Shown here: piece by piece, positions 36,537-46,100 of the stretch
Numbering within the stretch: position 1 is the stretch's first letter
Layout of the letters: each line of letters starts with the position of its first letter
Origin: Hymenobacter properus
GTDB taxonomy: Bacteria; Bacteroidota; Bacteroidia; Cytophagales; Hymenobacteraceae
Direction: 5' to 3'
DNA length: 64,000 nt
Assembly (NCBI RefSeq): GCF_015694735.1
Contig: NZ_JADQDP010000001.1
Location: 310,001-374,000, forward strand
Notes under the pieces: model-generated
Databases searched by the model: none
The model's input: the letters and a program-made list of their open reading frames with translations, nothing else
What the model was told of the DNA's origin: nothing
Translations under genes and position numbers: made by a program

Positions 36537-37778
36537 TTAGAATTTCAGGGTGTTGTAGTCGCAGTGCGTGCTGATGCGCAGGCGCTGGGCTTCGCGCTGA
36601 GCCGAAGGCAGGTCGGCATAGTCGCCGGCCGTGAGGCGGAACAGGCGGCTGCCCGGGGGCGGCAGAATGATGCGCGCCTTGTGGCCGGCATGAGCCAGGT
36701 TTTTGCGGCCCTTCTCGGCGTTGGCCAAAGTGGTGTAGGCGGCGGCGATGACGTAGTAACGGCCGGTGCGGTATTTAATTGTCGTGGCGGGTGCGGCGGG
36801 GGCTTTGGCCACGGGCGCGGCGGGCGTAGTCGCAACGGGCTCCACTTTGGGGGCGGGCGATGTAGCAGTTTTTTCAGCCAATTTGGAAGCAGCCGGAGCT
36901 TCAGCTTTGCTTCCTGCTTTGGAATCTGTAGCAACGACTGGTGCGGGTGTCGCATTGGCGGGGCCTTCCGTTGCTGACGCCTCGGTAGCGGGTGCTTCGG
37001 GCAGCGTGGCTACCGGAGCAACGCTGGTGGCCGAGGTGGTAGCGGCTGAGGTCTCCACCGGCGTCATCCCTTCCGTGGGAAGAGAGTTGTCGCCGAAGCT
37101 GTGCTGGGCTAGGGTGGCCTGCTGGGGCTCCGTAGCAGAGACAGTCGCGGACGAGCTGGGTTGCCACTCTACCTTGGGTAACTGGACCTGCCAGCGAGAA
37201 GCCACGTAGCCCCGGTTCTGCAGAAACTGGTAATTGGCCAGAATCAACAAGCTCGCGGCTACGGCAATAATGCTGCCGGGCAACAGGCGGGCCAGCCGCG
37301 TGCGCCGGGCGCCAGCCCCGCGCAAAACCGGTTGCGGACGCTTGTCGCGCGCGCTGGCCGCCCGCACGGGCCGGGCTACTAACTCGGGCAAGCCAAAGGC
37401 AGAAGCCAGCAGGTTGTCGGTGCCGGTGTACTCGAAAGCCAGCCCCCGGCCAGCGGCCCGGCGGAAAATGCCGATGCCAGGCAGCTCGGTGCGGTTGGTT
37501 TCGTCAAGCTCCTTTTTGAGGCCGGCCACGGCGGCGCGCACGGCTTCGCGAGCCTGGGAAATAGGCATGCCCAGGTGCTGGCTGAGGGCATCGACCAGCA
37601 GGCCGTCGTTGCGGGTCAGGGCCTGGTTGAAGGCCACCAGCTTGGTGGGCGGGCTCAGGGCCTGGCGGCCGGGCTGAGCGCGGGCCGGCGATGCATCGGC
37701 CACGAGGCCCCCAAAATCCGGAATAATCACGCAGTCGTGGTCGCGGAGCAAGGGGCGGATGTGGTCGGCTAGATGCAT
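36537..37778 (-). CDS. HU-like domain / transmembrane / SPOR-domain protein
   Basis: 413 aa. The N-terminal part (residues 1-125: HIRPLLRDHDCVIIPDFGGL and ETNRTELPGIGIFRRAAGRG) is the HU-CCDC81-like domain found in Bacteroidota; then one membrane helix (LLPGSIIAVAASLLILANYQ), an Ala/Thr/Pro-rich periplasmic linker, and a C-terminal SPOR domain (RYYVIAAAYTTLANAEKGRK ... CDYNTLKF) that binds denuded septal peptidoglycan in known cases. It may connect cytoplasmic DNA or protein partners with the cell wall. Located between the barrel protein and exbB in a probable envelope operon. Confidence 0.88.
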   Translation of the reverse strand: MHLADHIRPLLRDHDCVIIPDFGGLVADASPARAQPGRQALSPPTKLVAFNQALTRNDGLLVDALSQHLGMPISQAREAVRAAVAGLKKELDETNRTELPGIGIFRRAAGRGLAFEYTGTDNLLASAFGLPELVARPVRAASARDKRPQPVLRGAGARRTRLARLLPGSIIAVAASLLILANYQFLQNRGYVASRWQVQLPKVEWQPSSSATVSATEPQQATLAQHSFGDNSLPTEGMTPVETSAATTSATSVAPVATLPEAPATEASATEGPANATPAPVVATDSKAGSKAEAPAASKLAEKTATSPAPKVEPVATTPAAPVAKAPAAPATTIKYRTGRYYVIAAAYTTLANAEKGRKNLAHAGHKARIILPPPGSRLFRLTAGDYADLPSAQREAQRLRISTHCDYNTLKF

Positions 37779-37878
37779 TTTGGGGTCTTGAGGACTCGGG
37801 GCCTTGGGTGCTTAGATTATGGAGCGTCGGTGGTTAAAAACCAAGTTCCCAAGACCCCAAGTACCTAAGACCCAAATT
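37779..37878. repeat. Period-8 repeat and inverted repeat between the barrel gene and the HU/SPOR gene
   Basis: From 37843, four units of AAGNNCCC type follow with an eight-base period; a complementary GGGTCTTGAGG-like stretch lies at 37784-37806. A similar period-8 stretch occurs before tyrS (49475-49506). Confidence 0.65.
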
Positions 37879-39666
37879 TTAAAAGGAATAGCTCGCGCCG
37901 CCAATCACGTTGATGCCCTTCACCGGATAGCCGTAGAAGCGCTGGTACTGGCGGTTTGCGAGGTTATTACCCATTACAAAGATGGATATTTTTGGCGTAA
38001 TGCGGTAATCGGCGCGCAGATTCAGGTCGATAATCGGGTCGGTGGCGCGGTAAAAATCGGCCGTCCGGAAAGGGCTCGCCGTGGTGGCTTGCCGGTAGCT
38101 GATGCCATAGCTAGCCGAGTAGAAATAGCCTTCCACGCCCACCATCAGCTTCTCAAACACGTTGTAAGTGCCAAACACCGAGCCCTGAAACTCGGGCCGG
38201 TGGAAAGGCTGCGGCAAGTTTTTGAGGGCGTACTTGTTGTAATCCATGCGTGTGCCGAGGCGGAATTTTTCGGCCGCGTTGTAGAGCAGCTCGCCGTGGA
38301 TGTTGAGCACGCCCGTGGCGTTCTGGTCATACACCAAGTCGAACCGGGACGGGTCGATGGCATTGTTCGCATAGAAGTACAGGTTGCGGTCACGCGCATA
38401 CGTAGCCTTTACGTTGAACTCCAGCCCGCGGGCGGGCGTGGACGTGAAACCGGCATAAATAGTGGGGCCGCGGTGGGTATCAGCCACGTTCAGGCCACGG
38501 TTCAGCCAGGGGTTTTCGGTGCTCAGGTCGTAGCGCGTCACGCGCTGCAGGGCGCCGCCCAGGCCGGCGTACACCATGAACTTCTCGGGCTCGATGGTGT
38601 AGCCGAGGCGCACGGCCGGGTAAATCACCCCCTTGCTTACGCTGGTGGCCGTGTCGGACGAGTAGCCCACCGTGGCGCCCACCGAGAAGGCAATGTTGTT
38701 GCGCAGAAACTCGTAGGCCGGCGTGGCCTGCACGAAGGTGCGCGTCCGCGACACCTGCTCCGTGGGCGCGGGCTGCAGGCGGGTAGCCACCGGAAGGTCT
38801 TTCTCCGAGATAAAGGAAGCGTCGGCATTCAGCGTGATGCGGCTCGACTCGCCCAGCGCGTAGCCCACTTTAGCGTTGAGGCGCACATCGTTTTCATTGG
38901 CCGCGAAAACGTCGTTCCAGAAGCGGTAGCCCAGGCTGGCGTCGTATTGCAGCTGCTGCTCGGGGTCGCGGTTGTGGGCGTAAGCCTTCACACCGAAGCG
39001 GTTGAATACCTGCTTGATGTCGCTGTTCTCGGGCGTGACGAAGGCTGCACCATTGGCGGCCTTTTCATAGCCGTAGAAGTTGTACCGCTCGCGGCCCAGG
39101 TCGAGGTTTGCGCCGAAGGCGGCGGTGCCCCGGTACAACTCGCCCATGAGTTGGGCGCTGGTTTCGGCTACGCCGGAGTTTTTGCCGTCCACGGGCCCGT
39201 TCAGGGAGTTGACGTGCTTAATGTCCAGGCCGTAGGCGTGGTCGGTGTTGCGGGTGCTGTGGAAATAGCCGCGCCCGTAAAACGTGCCGTAGTTGCCGAT
39301 GCCCACCTTCACGAGGTTGCCGGTGAGCGGCGTGGGTTCCTCGGCCCGGATGGTGAGCACCTTCACCGAAGGGTTGAGCCGGTTGGCGGGCAGGCGGAAA
39401 TCCGGGAAAGTATAGCTGACCTTGCGCTCCACCTTAGGCGGTTCGGGCAGCGCGATTTTGCTGAAGTTGCGGGTGGCGACGGGCAACTGGTTGGCCCGGT
39501 CCGTCACGATTTCAATCTCAGCCTCTTCAATCTTGCCCGAGGTTCTGGGCTTGGTGGGCTGGGCCAGGGCGGCCGGGGCCGCACCAGCTACCAGGGCCGC
39601 GGCCAGCGCCCAGCCCGCGCCCCGGCGGGCTTGCGGCAAACGATTAATTGTCAACAAACGCTTCAT
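37879..39666 (-). CDS. TonB-receptor-like outer-membrane beta-barrel without a plug domain
   Basis: 595 aa. Signal peptide (GWALAAALVAGAAPAALAQP), a short N-terminal segment (EIEIVTDRANQLPVATRNFS) and then alternating amphipathic beta strands over the rest, ending with the aromatic C-terminus INVIGGASYSF. The barrel has the TonB-dependent-receptor look (IDLNLRADYRITPKISIFVM near the end), but I see neither a TonB box nor the usual plug motifs before it. It follows the large TPR gene after 36 bases and precedes HU/SPOR and exbBD-tonB, suggesting a joint function in the envelope. The ATG at 39666 is preferred over that six codons earlier because it starts the signal peptide. Confidence 0.83.
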   Translation of the reverse strand: MKRLLTINRLPQARRGAGWALAAALVAGAAPAALAQPTKPRTSGKIEEAEIEIVTDRANQLPVATRNFSKIALPEPPKVERKVSYTFPDFRLPANRLNPSVKVLTIRAEEPTPLTGNLVKVGIGNYGTFYGRGYFHSTRNTDHAYGLDIKHVNSLNGPVDGKNSGVAETSAQLMGELYRGTAAFGANLDLGRERYNFYGYEKAANGAAFVTPENSDIKQVFNRFGVKAYAHNRDPEQQLQYDASLGYRFWNDVFAANENDVRLNAKVGYALGESSRITLNADASFISEKDLPVATRLQPAPTEQVSRTRTFVQATPAYEFLRNNIAFSVGATVGYSSDTATSVSKGVIYPAVRLGYTIEPEKFMVYAGLGGALQRVTRYDLSTENPWLNRGLNVADTHRGPTIYAGFTSTPARGLEFNVKATYARDRNLYFYANNAIDPSRFDLVYDQNATGVLNIHGELLYNAAEKFRLGTRMDYNKYALKNLPQPFHRPEFQGSVFGTYNVFEKLMVGVEGYFYSASYGISYRQATTASPFRTADFYRATDPIIDLNLRADYRITPKISIFVMGNNLANRQYQRFYGYPVKGINVIGGASYSF

Positions 39667-39702
39667 CAGCAAATGATTAGTCAATGAGAAAATACGCCGG
39701 GC

Positions 39703-42700
39703 TTAGCGCTGGGTGGCCGTGTCGGCTGGGGCCGTGGTGGTGCCGCGCAGGTTGGTGCGGGGCACGGCGGCTTTGCCCTTGGCCGGGGCCGGCGTGGTGG
39801 CGGGCTTGGTAGCCGGCGTGGTGGCTTTGGTCGGCGCGGGGGTTTTGGCCGGTGATTTGGCGGGCGTTTTGGGGGCGGGCTTGGCCGGCTCGGTTTCCTC
39901 GGGCTGGTCGGCGCCCAGCGTTTTCAGGCGCTGCTTGGCGGCTTCCACCACCTCGGCCACCGGGAAATTGTTGTCGATGAGCGAATTCAGGGTGCCACGG
40001 GCCTGGAAGTTGTCGCCCTCAGCTGCGTACACGTCGGCCACCAGCAGGAAGGCCCGGCCCTGCCACAGCGCGTAGCTGCTGTAGCTGGAATTCACTTTTA
40101 GCGCGGCGGCAATGGCTTCCTCGTTTTTCTTCTGCTTGAACAGCGTCTGGGCCAGAAAATACTGGGCTTCGGCGCCGTTCACGTCGTTGGGCGCGGCGGC
40201 CACGGCGGCGGCCAGTTCGGTGGCGGCCTGGTCGTAGTTTTCGGTGCGGTAGCTGGCCTTGCCTAGGTAAAGCAAGGCGGCGTTGGTGGCATTGGCGGTG
40301 GCGCCGGCCTGGGCGCGTAGTTCCTCGGCCGCGCGGCGGGTGCCGGCGTAGTCGCCGGTTTCGTAGAGGCTGCGCATCAGGCCCAGGGTGGCGTTGGCCA
40401 CCTCGCGGCGGTTGGTGCTGGCGCCGCGCAGGCGCTCGTAGTACTTGGCGGCCTCGGCGTAATTCTTGTTTTCGTATTCGAGGTCGGCCAGGCGGCCCAC
40501 GGCGCGGTTCACAAACTCGCTCTTGCCCTCGGTCACCACGTCGCGCAGGCGGGTCAGGCCCTGCTGACGGTCGCCGGTTTTCACGTACGAATCGGCCAGG
40601 AAAAAGCGGGCGTCCGGCCCCAGGGCCGACTGCGGGTACTGCTTCAAGTACGACTCCAGGCGCAGGATGGCCGGCTTATATTTCTCAGCCAGATACAGCG
40701 ACTTCGCCGCTTCAAACTCCACGCTCTCGGTGGCCTTGCTGTCGGGGTTTTGCAGCTTGAACGATGCCAGCGCGGCGTCGAACTCCTCGGTGCGGCCCAG
40801 GGCGGTGAGGCTTTCCTGCAGGCTGTAGATGGCCTGCGAGGCAGCCTCGCTGCGTGGGTAGTCGGTCAGCACTTTCTGGAAGTCGGCCACGGCCTTGTCC
40901 TGCTGCTCGAGGTTGGCGTAGGCCACACCGCGCTTCTGCAGCGCCTGCGGGATGAGGGCGCTGTTAGGTCGGTTGGCGATGAGGCGGGTGAAGCCATCGA
41001 CGGCCGGCTGGTATTCCCCGGCCTCGAACGCCAACTGCGCCTGTTGGAACACCGCTTCCTCAGCGTAACGCGAGTTCGGGCTGGTTTTGAGCAGCGCGGC
41101 CAGGGTGCTATTGGCTTCCTCGCGGCGGCCCATCAGGCCCAGCGTGCGGCCCTTCTGATAATAGGCGTAGTCCTTGTCAGCCGCGTTGGCCTTGATGACC
41201 TTGTCGTAGAGGTCGAGCGCCTGCGGGTAGCTTTTGGCGATGTAATAAGTATCGGCCAGGCGCAGGGTGGCGTCGTAGTAGTTGGGGTCGTCGGGCTTGG
41301 CCGCCGCGTCGCTCAGGAAGGCGTTGAATTGCGGGCGGGCCTTATCGTACTGCTTGGTGTTGTAATAGGCGTAGCCCAGACCGTAGCGGGCCTTCTGCTC
41401 GAAATCCTTTTCCTCGGCGCTCACGCCGCCCTGCCGGGCCGAGCGGGCCGCCGCTACGTAGGCCGTGATGGCATCGGGGTACTGCTGGCCCACGCTGAAA
41501 ATCTCACCGCGCAGCACCTGGGCGGCGGCGCGCAGGGCATCATCCGAAGGAAATTTCAGCGACTTGTCCAGCAAAGGCAGCGCCTCGGCGTAGTTGCCGT
41601 TGTTGTAAAGCGTGGCGGCTTGGGAATAAGCCACGCGCTGGTAGGTAGCGTCAAGTTGGGCACTCCGGTCGTCGATGCTTTCAAGGTAGGTCAGCGCCTG
41701 GCTGTAGTCGGTCGAGGACAAAAAGCTTTTGCTTAGCAAATCGTCCACCACCGGCTGGTTTTTCGAGCGCGGAAATTTCTTGCGGAAGTCGCGCAGCACG
41801 GCAATGGTTTCGGGCAGGTTGCCCAGCTCGTACTGCACCTGGCCCAGCTTGAGGGTGGCGTTTTCGGCAATATTCTTGTCGAATGTGGCCTGGCGGGCAG
41901 CGTCGAAGGCCGTCACGGCCTGGGGCTTCTGGTTGGTCTGGATATAGCTCAACCCCAGGTGGTAGGCAGCATTCTGGCCCAGCGAGTCGCGGCGCACGGC
42001 CACGTTGCGCAGGCTGGCGATGGCGCCCTTGAAGTCGCCCATCTTGTAGTTAGCAAAGCCAATCTTGTACTCCAGCGCCGGCTCAATCTTGCCCTTGTGC
42101 AGGCTGGCGTACTTGTCGAAGTTTTCGGCGGCTTCCTTATACTGGCCCTTCTGGTAGTAGGCGTCGCCGAGCAGCAGCTGGATTTCGTCGGCGTTCTGCG
42201 GCGGCGGGGTGTTTTGCAAGGCCTTGGTCGCGTAGCCGATGAGGCCGTCGTAGTTTCCCTCGCGGTAATAAATCTGGGTCATCACGGCCGGCACCACGGG
42301 CTTGTAGGCGTCGTTTTGCTCAGCCACGGAGAGGTCGGCGCGGGCGGCGGCGTAGTCCCCGGCGCGGTAGCCCAGGTAGCCGGCGTAGTAGGAGCTGGCG
42401 TATTTGTACTGGCTCTGCACCTGCTTGTTGCGGTCGAAGAGCAGGCGGGCCTTTTCGTAGTCCTTCTGCTCGAAGTAGCTGTAGGCCAGCTTGAAGTCGG
42501 ATTCGGCGCGCTGGTCGTTGCTCAGGTTGTCGGGCGCTACCTTGGCGAAGTAGCGGATGGCCGACTCGTAGTTTTTCTGGTCGAAGTAGAACTTACCCAG
42601 TTCGAAATAGGCCGAGGCGGCGCGCGGGTGCGCCGGGTGGCGGGCCGCAAAATCCAGAATCAGGCCCTCGGCGTCGGGGTGCGAGAGGTAGAGGCCGCTC

Positions 42701-42957
42701 ACGGCATAGTAGTACTCGGCATCGGCGGTGCGGTCGCCGGCATTGGGCCCGGCCATGCTGCTGTGCACCGGCTCAATGGCCAGGTACTGCCGAAACGCCT
42801 CCTGGGCCGCGCCGTACTGCCCGCGGTCGAACAGCTCTAACCCTTCCTGAAAATGACGTTCGTCGGAGGCAAAAACCTGGGTTTGCTGGGCCTGGGCCGC
42901 GTAGGGCGCCGCGGCGCTCAGCGTGGCGGCCAGCGCCAGCCGGGGAAATAGCTTCAT
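39703..42957 (-). CDS. Large exported tetratricopeptide-repeat protein
   Basis: 1084 aa. Signal peptide (LALAATLSAAAPYAAQAQ) and then tandem TPR-like units over about 1000 residues, for example FDRGQYGAAQEAFRQYLAIE and YQKGQYKEAAENFDKYASLH; the final 80 residues are Lys/Pro/Ala/Thr-rich (KTPAKSPAKTPAPTK). A periplasmic or surface scaffold. First gene of the envelope operon. The start at 42957 (MKLFPRLALAATL) is chosen for the signal peptide. Confidence 0.88.
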   Translation of the reverse strand: MKLFPRLALAATLSAAAPYAAQAQQTQVFASDERHFQEGLELFDRGQYGAAQEAFRQYLAIEPVHSSMAGPNAGDRTADAEYYYAVSGLYLSHPDAEGLILDFAARHPAHPRAASAYFELGKFYFDQKNYESAIRYFAKVAPDNLSNDQRAESDFKLAYSYFEQKDYEKARLLFDRNKQVQSQYKYASSYYAGYLGYRAGDYAAARADLSVAEQNDAYKPVVPAVMTQIYYREGNYDGLIGYATKALQNTPPPQNADEIQLLLGDAYYQKGQYKEAAENFDKYASLHKGKIEPALEYKIGFANYKMGDFKGAIASLRNVAVRRDSLGQNAAYHLGLSYIQTNQKPQAVTAFDAARQATFDKNIAENATLKLGQVQYELGNLPETIAVLRDFRKKFPRSKNQPVVDDLLSKSFLSSTDYSQALTYLESIDDRSAQLDATYQRVAYSQAATLYNNGNYAEALPLLDKSLKFPSDDALRAAAQVLRGEIFSVGQQYPDAITAYVAAARSARQGGVSAEEKDFEQKARYGLGYAYYNTKQYDKARPQFNAFLSDAAAKPDDPNYYDATLRLADTYYIAKSYPQALDLYDKVIKANAADKDYAYYQKGRTLGLMGRREEANSTLAALLKTSPNSRYAEEAVFQQAQLAFEAGEYQPAVDGFTRLIANRPNSALIPQALQKRGVAYANLEQQDKAVADFQKVLTDYPRSEAASQAIYSLQESLTALGRTEEFDAALASFKLQNPDSKATESVEFEAAKSLYLAEKYKPAILRLESYLKQYPQSALGPDARFFLADSYVKTGDRQQGLTRLRDVVTEGKSEFVNRAVGRLADLEYENKNYAEAAKYYERLRGASTNRREVANATLGLMRSLYETGDYAGTRRAAEELRAQAGATANATNAALLYLGKASYRTENYDQAATELAAAVAAAPNDVNGAEAQYFLAQTLFKQKKNEEAIAAALKVNSSYSSYALWQGRAFLLVADVYAAEGDNFQARGTLNSLIDNNFPVAEVVEAAKQRLKTLGADQPEETEPAKPAPKTPAKSPAKTPAPTKATTPATKPATTPAPAKGKAAVPRTNLRGTTTAPADTATQR

Positions 42958-43002
42958 GAAAATACCTGTCGTGGAGGGGCCGCACCGGGCCCGGGAACTC
43001 GC

Positions 43003-43010
43003 CAAAAGTA
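43003..43010 (-). promoter_or_regulatory. Promoter box upstream of the TPR/barrel/ExbBD/TonB operon
   Basis: TACTTTTG on the minus strand, 45 bases before the ATG. No TTG at the expected spacing was found. Confidence 0.4.
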
Positions 43011-43158
43011 GCGATAAAAGCCCGTAGGTTGCCCAGGCAACGCAGAAACGCGGCTTTCATTGTTGATAGGTAAGCGTGTAAGACATGAGTACCCACTATG
43101 GCCTTATATATTGCGAAGCTTCGGAAAGTCAAAAAGTCTTCTCCTCTACCACTACGCA

Positions 43159-46100
43159 ATGCCGTTCCATCATCGCCGCCCCAAGCTGCCAAAACTGCAG
43201 CCCCCCGCTCCTGCGTTGTTCACCGATTCCGGCGAAAGCGCGATGCCTACCCGCATGACGTGGCCCGACCACTCAAAATTTCCGGTGAACTACCCACCTG
43301 AACGGCGGCAGGTGTTTCCGCTGCTCGAAGCCGACTTGCGCGCCTCACCGGATTTCCTAGCCGTTACGGGCTTCACTTCGCTTAGCTTCATAATCGAACT
43401 GTTTGGGCTCATCGACTTGCCCGAAGGCCATCGGGTACGGCTAACGCTAGGATTTGCCCCGGAGGGCCGAGCCCGTAAAAACTGGCCTAAGGTGGCAGTG
43501 GCGCAGGAAATTCGCAACTATTGGCTGGAACGGCGATTTTCCATCATCCAGCTTGGAGCAGTATTGCGCACGGCCCAGCTACTGCGCGAAGGCCGGCTGC
43601 AAGTTCGGGCAGCCGACCACCTGCACGCCAAAATCTATATTGGGGCCGAACATGCGACGGTGGGCTCCAGCAACCTCAGCGACAACGGTACGCGTTATCA
43701 GCCGGAAGCTAACCTACGCGTGGCCCGTACCAGCGCGCATTTGCACGAGCGAGAACAGTACGATGACTGCAAACTGGCGGCCACAAACTTCTGGGATAGC
43801 AGCACGACTTACACCCCGGCTTTGCTCGAACTACTGGAAAAGCTCATCCAGCCTACTTCTTGGCAGGAAGCACTGGCCCGGGCCGTGGCCGAGTTGCGCC
43901 GGGGCAAATGGCTTGCTAAAATCGAGCAATTGCTTTGGGAGGCGAAGGCCATTCCCTTGTGGCCGTCGCAACGCGACGGCCTAGCGCAAGCCCTGCTTAT
44001 CCTGCACGCACAGGGCAACGTACTGATTGCCGACCCTACAGGCTCTGGCAAAACACGACTTATAAGCACGCTGCGGTTGGCGCTCATGCAACAGCTGATT
44101 GAGCGCGGACACGGCTCCCGCGCCAATGTGGTGGTGGTGTCGCCTCCGGCCGTGTGCGAAGACTGGCTAACTGAGTTGCGCGACGTGGGAATGCTCAGCG
44201 CCTACCCTGTGTCGATGGGCAAGCTGAGTAACCCCAAGCAGCCTTCTTACCTTAAGGCTCGCGCCGATTTGGCCCTGGCCGATATTCTCATTGTGGACGA
44301 GGCCCACCGGTTCATTCGGGCCACTTCCAACCGCAGCGAGGCCCTGGGAGCCCATGCCGGGCAGTACGCCATTCTGGCAACAGCCACTCCTATCAACCAG
44401 CGCCCACAAGACTTGCTTCGCCTGCTAGAATTGCTAGACGTTGACAACCTGCCCGACGACCAACTCGCGGCTTATAAACGCTTGTGGCAATCACGCTTCG
44501 GCACCATCAACCGCAACATGCTGGGGCAGCTCCGCGACTACGTGCGGCAGTTTCTGGTTCGGCGCACCAAGCGGCAGCTTAACGAGAACATTGCGCTGGA
44601 GCCGGACGCGTACCGCAACCGCTTGGGCGAACGTTGCCGCTTCCCTCTTGCAGTTGGCGAATGGTACCAGGTGGAAAGCAGTGCGGAAGACCTGGCCCGC
44701 ATAGCGCAGATTAATCAACTGGCCACCCAGCTTCGCGGTTTGTTGCACCTGCGGCGCGTACGGCCGCCGGTTTACTCGCTCAATACGGAAGCGGAAATCC
44801 GGGAATATTTTACCCAGCAGGTCCGACTGGCCTCGCACTTGAATGAATACCTGGTCCGCCACCGGCTGCGCTCTTCCACGCCCGCATTGCTGGAACTGAT
44901 TTACGGCACGGCGGAAGCGGCCGAATACAACGGTGGTTTTCAGACCACCAAAAAGCCCACGGGCAACATGATTGGCCGACTACGTGGTGTTTTACAAGGC
45001 GAGCCGGGCCGGCTGCTGCCGCGCATCAACGCCGTCTTCAATCCCAAATGGTTTCCAGAACAGCAATGGTTGTGGGACAGGGACGCCTACGTGCAGGCTT
45101 GCGAAGACGAAATGGCTACTTACGAAGCCATCGGAACCTTGGCGCGCCAGTTGCAACCCAGCCGCGAGCACAGCAAAGCCCGGTTACTATACGGGCTGCT
45201 GGCGACGCACCCGTTGGTGCTGGCTTTTGACCAACGGCTTATTACATTAGACTACCTGCGTCACCTGATTGACCAAGCGGACAGACCTTCCGTCACGGCT
45301 TACGTAGTAAGCGGCCACGATAAGAAAGCCCAGGCTCAACTGCGCAGCGACTTTGCCCTCGGTTCGGCCAAAAAACAAACGGTAGCCCTTTGTTCCGATG
45401 CCGTTGCGGAGTCCATTAACCTGCAGCAGGCGTCGGCCATCGTGCTGCTCGACATGCCCGGCGTGCTACGGCTGGCTGAGCAGCGGCAGGGCCGGGTCGA
45501 ACGCCTCGACAGCCCCCACACCACCATTAACATTTTCTGGCCTCGCGACCCGGAATTGCTGCAGCTCAACGCCGACCAGCGTCTGCGCGAAGTCATTGGC
45601 GTGGCCCACGCGCTCATTGGCGGTAACCTGGACCTGCCTACCGAGCCTGAGGCCTTAGTTCATTCCGACGAAATATTGGGCGAAGAAGAGCTATTCGACG
45701 CCCTACGGCCCGAAGCGGTTGCGCAACGGGAAGCCAGCCAGTGGGCTGGCCTCACCGACAGCTTTCAGTTGGTGCGCGAATTGGTAGAAGGCCCCACGGC
45801 GCTGGTACCGCCCGAGGTGTACGCGCAGGTAGCAGACCTGACCGCCGGGGCCTTGTGCCGCATCAACCTGTTGGCCAGCCCTACCCCGTGGAGCTTTTTT
45901 GCCTTGCCCGGCGAAGCTAGCCGTCCTCCCCGATGGGTGCTGTGGCGGCCCAACGCTGAGCCAAACTTCACCACCGACCTGCGCACCATCTGTACCCATC
46001 TGCGCGAAACCCTTCGCCCCGACTCGGTGGCGGTGAGTGTATTCGACCCAGCGGTGCAGGCGCATCTGCAAGCCCAGGTTATCCTGTTCCGCCAAGCCGA

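Noticed and set aside
37819..39687. 622-codon plus-strand frame opposite the barrel gene
   Set aside because: Shadow frame; the minus strand has a signal peptide and an amphipathic strand pattern.
41959..42840. Open frame opposite the large TPR gene
   Set aside because: Val/Gly/Leu-rich complement of TPR repeats with no independent evidence.
43060..43158. N-terminal extension of the PLD/SNF2 protein from the TTG at 43060
   Set aside because: The extra 33 residues are not similar to any domain and lie in the divergent promoter region; the ATG at 43159 is the better start.
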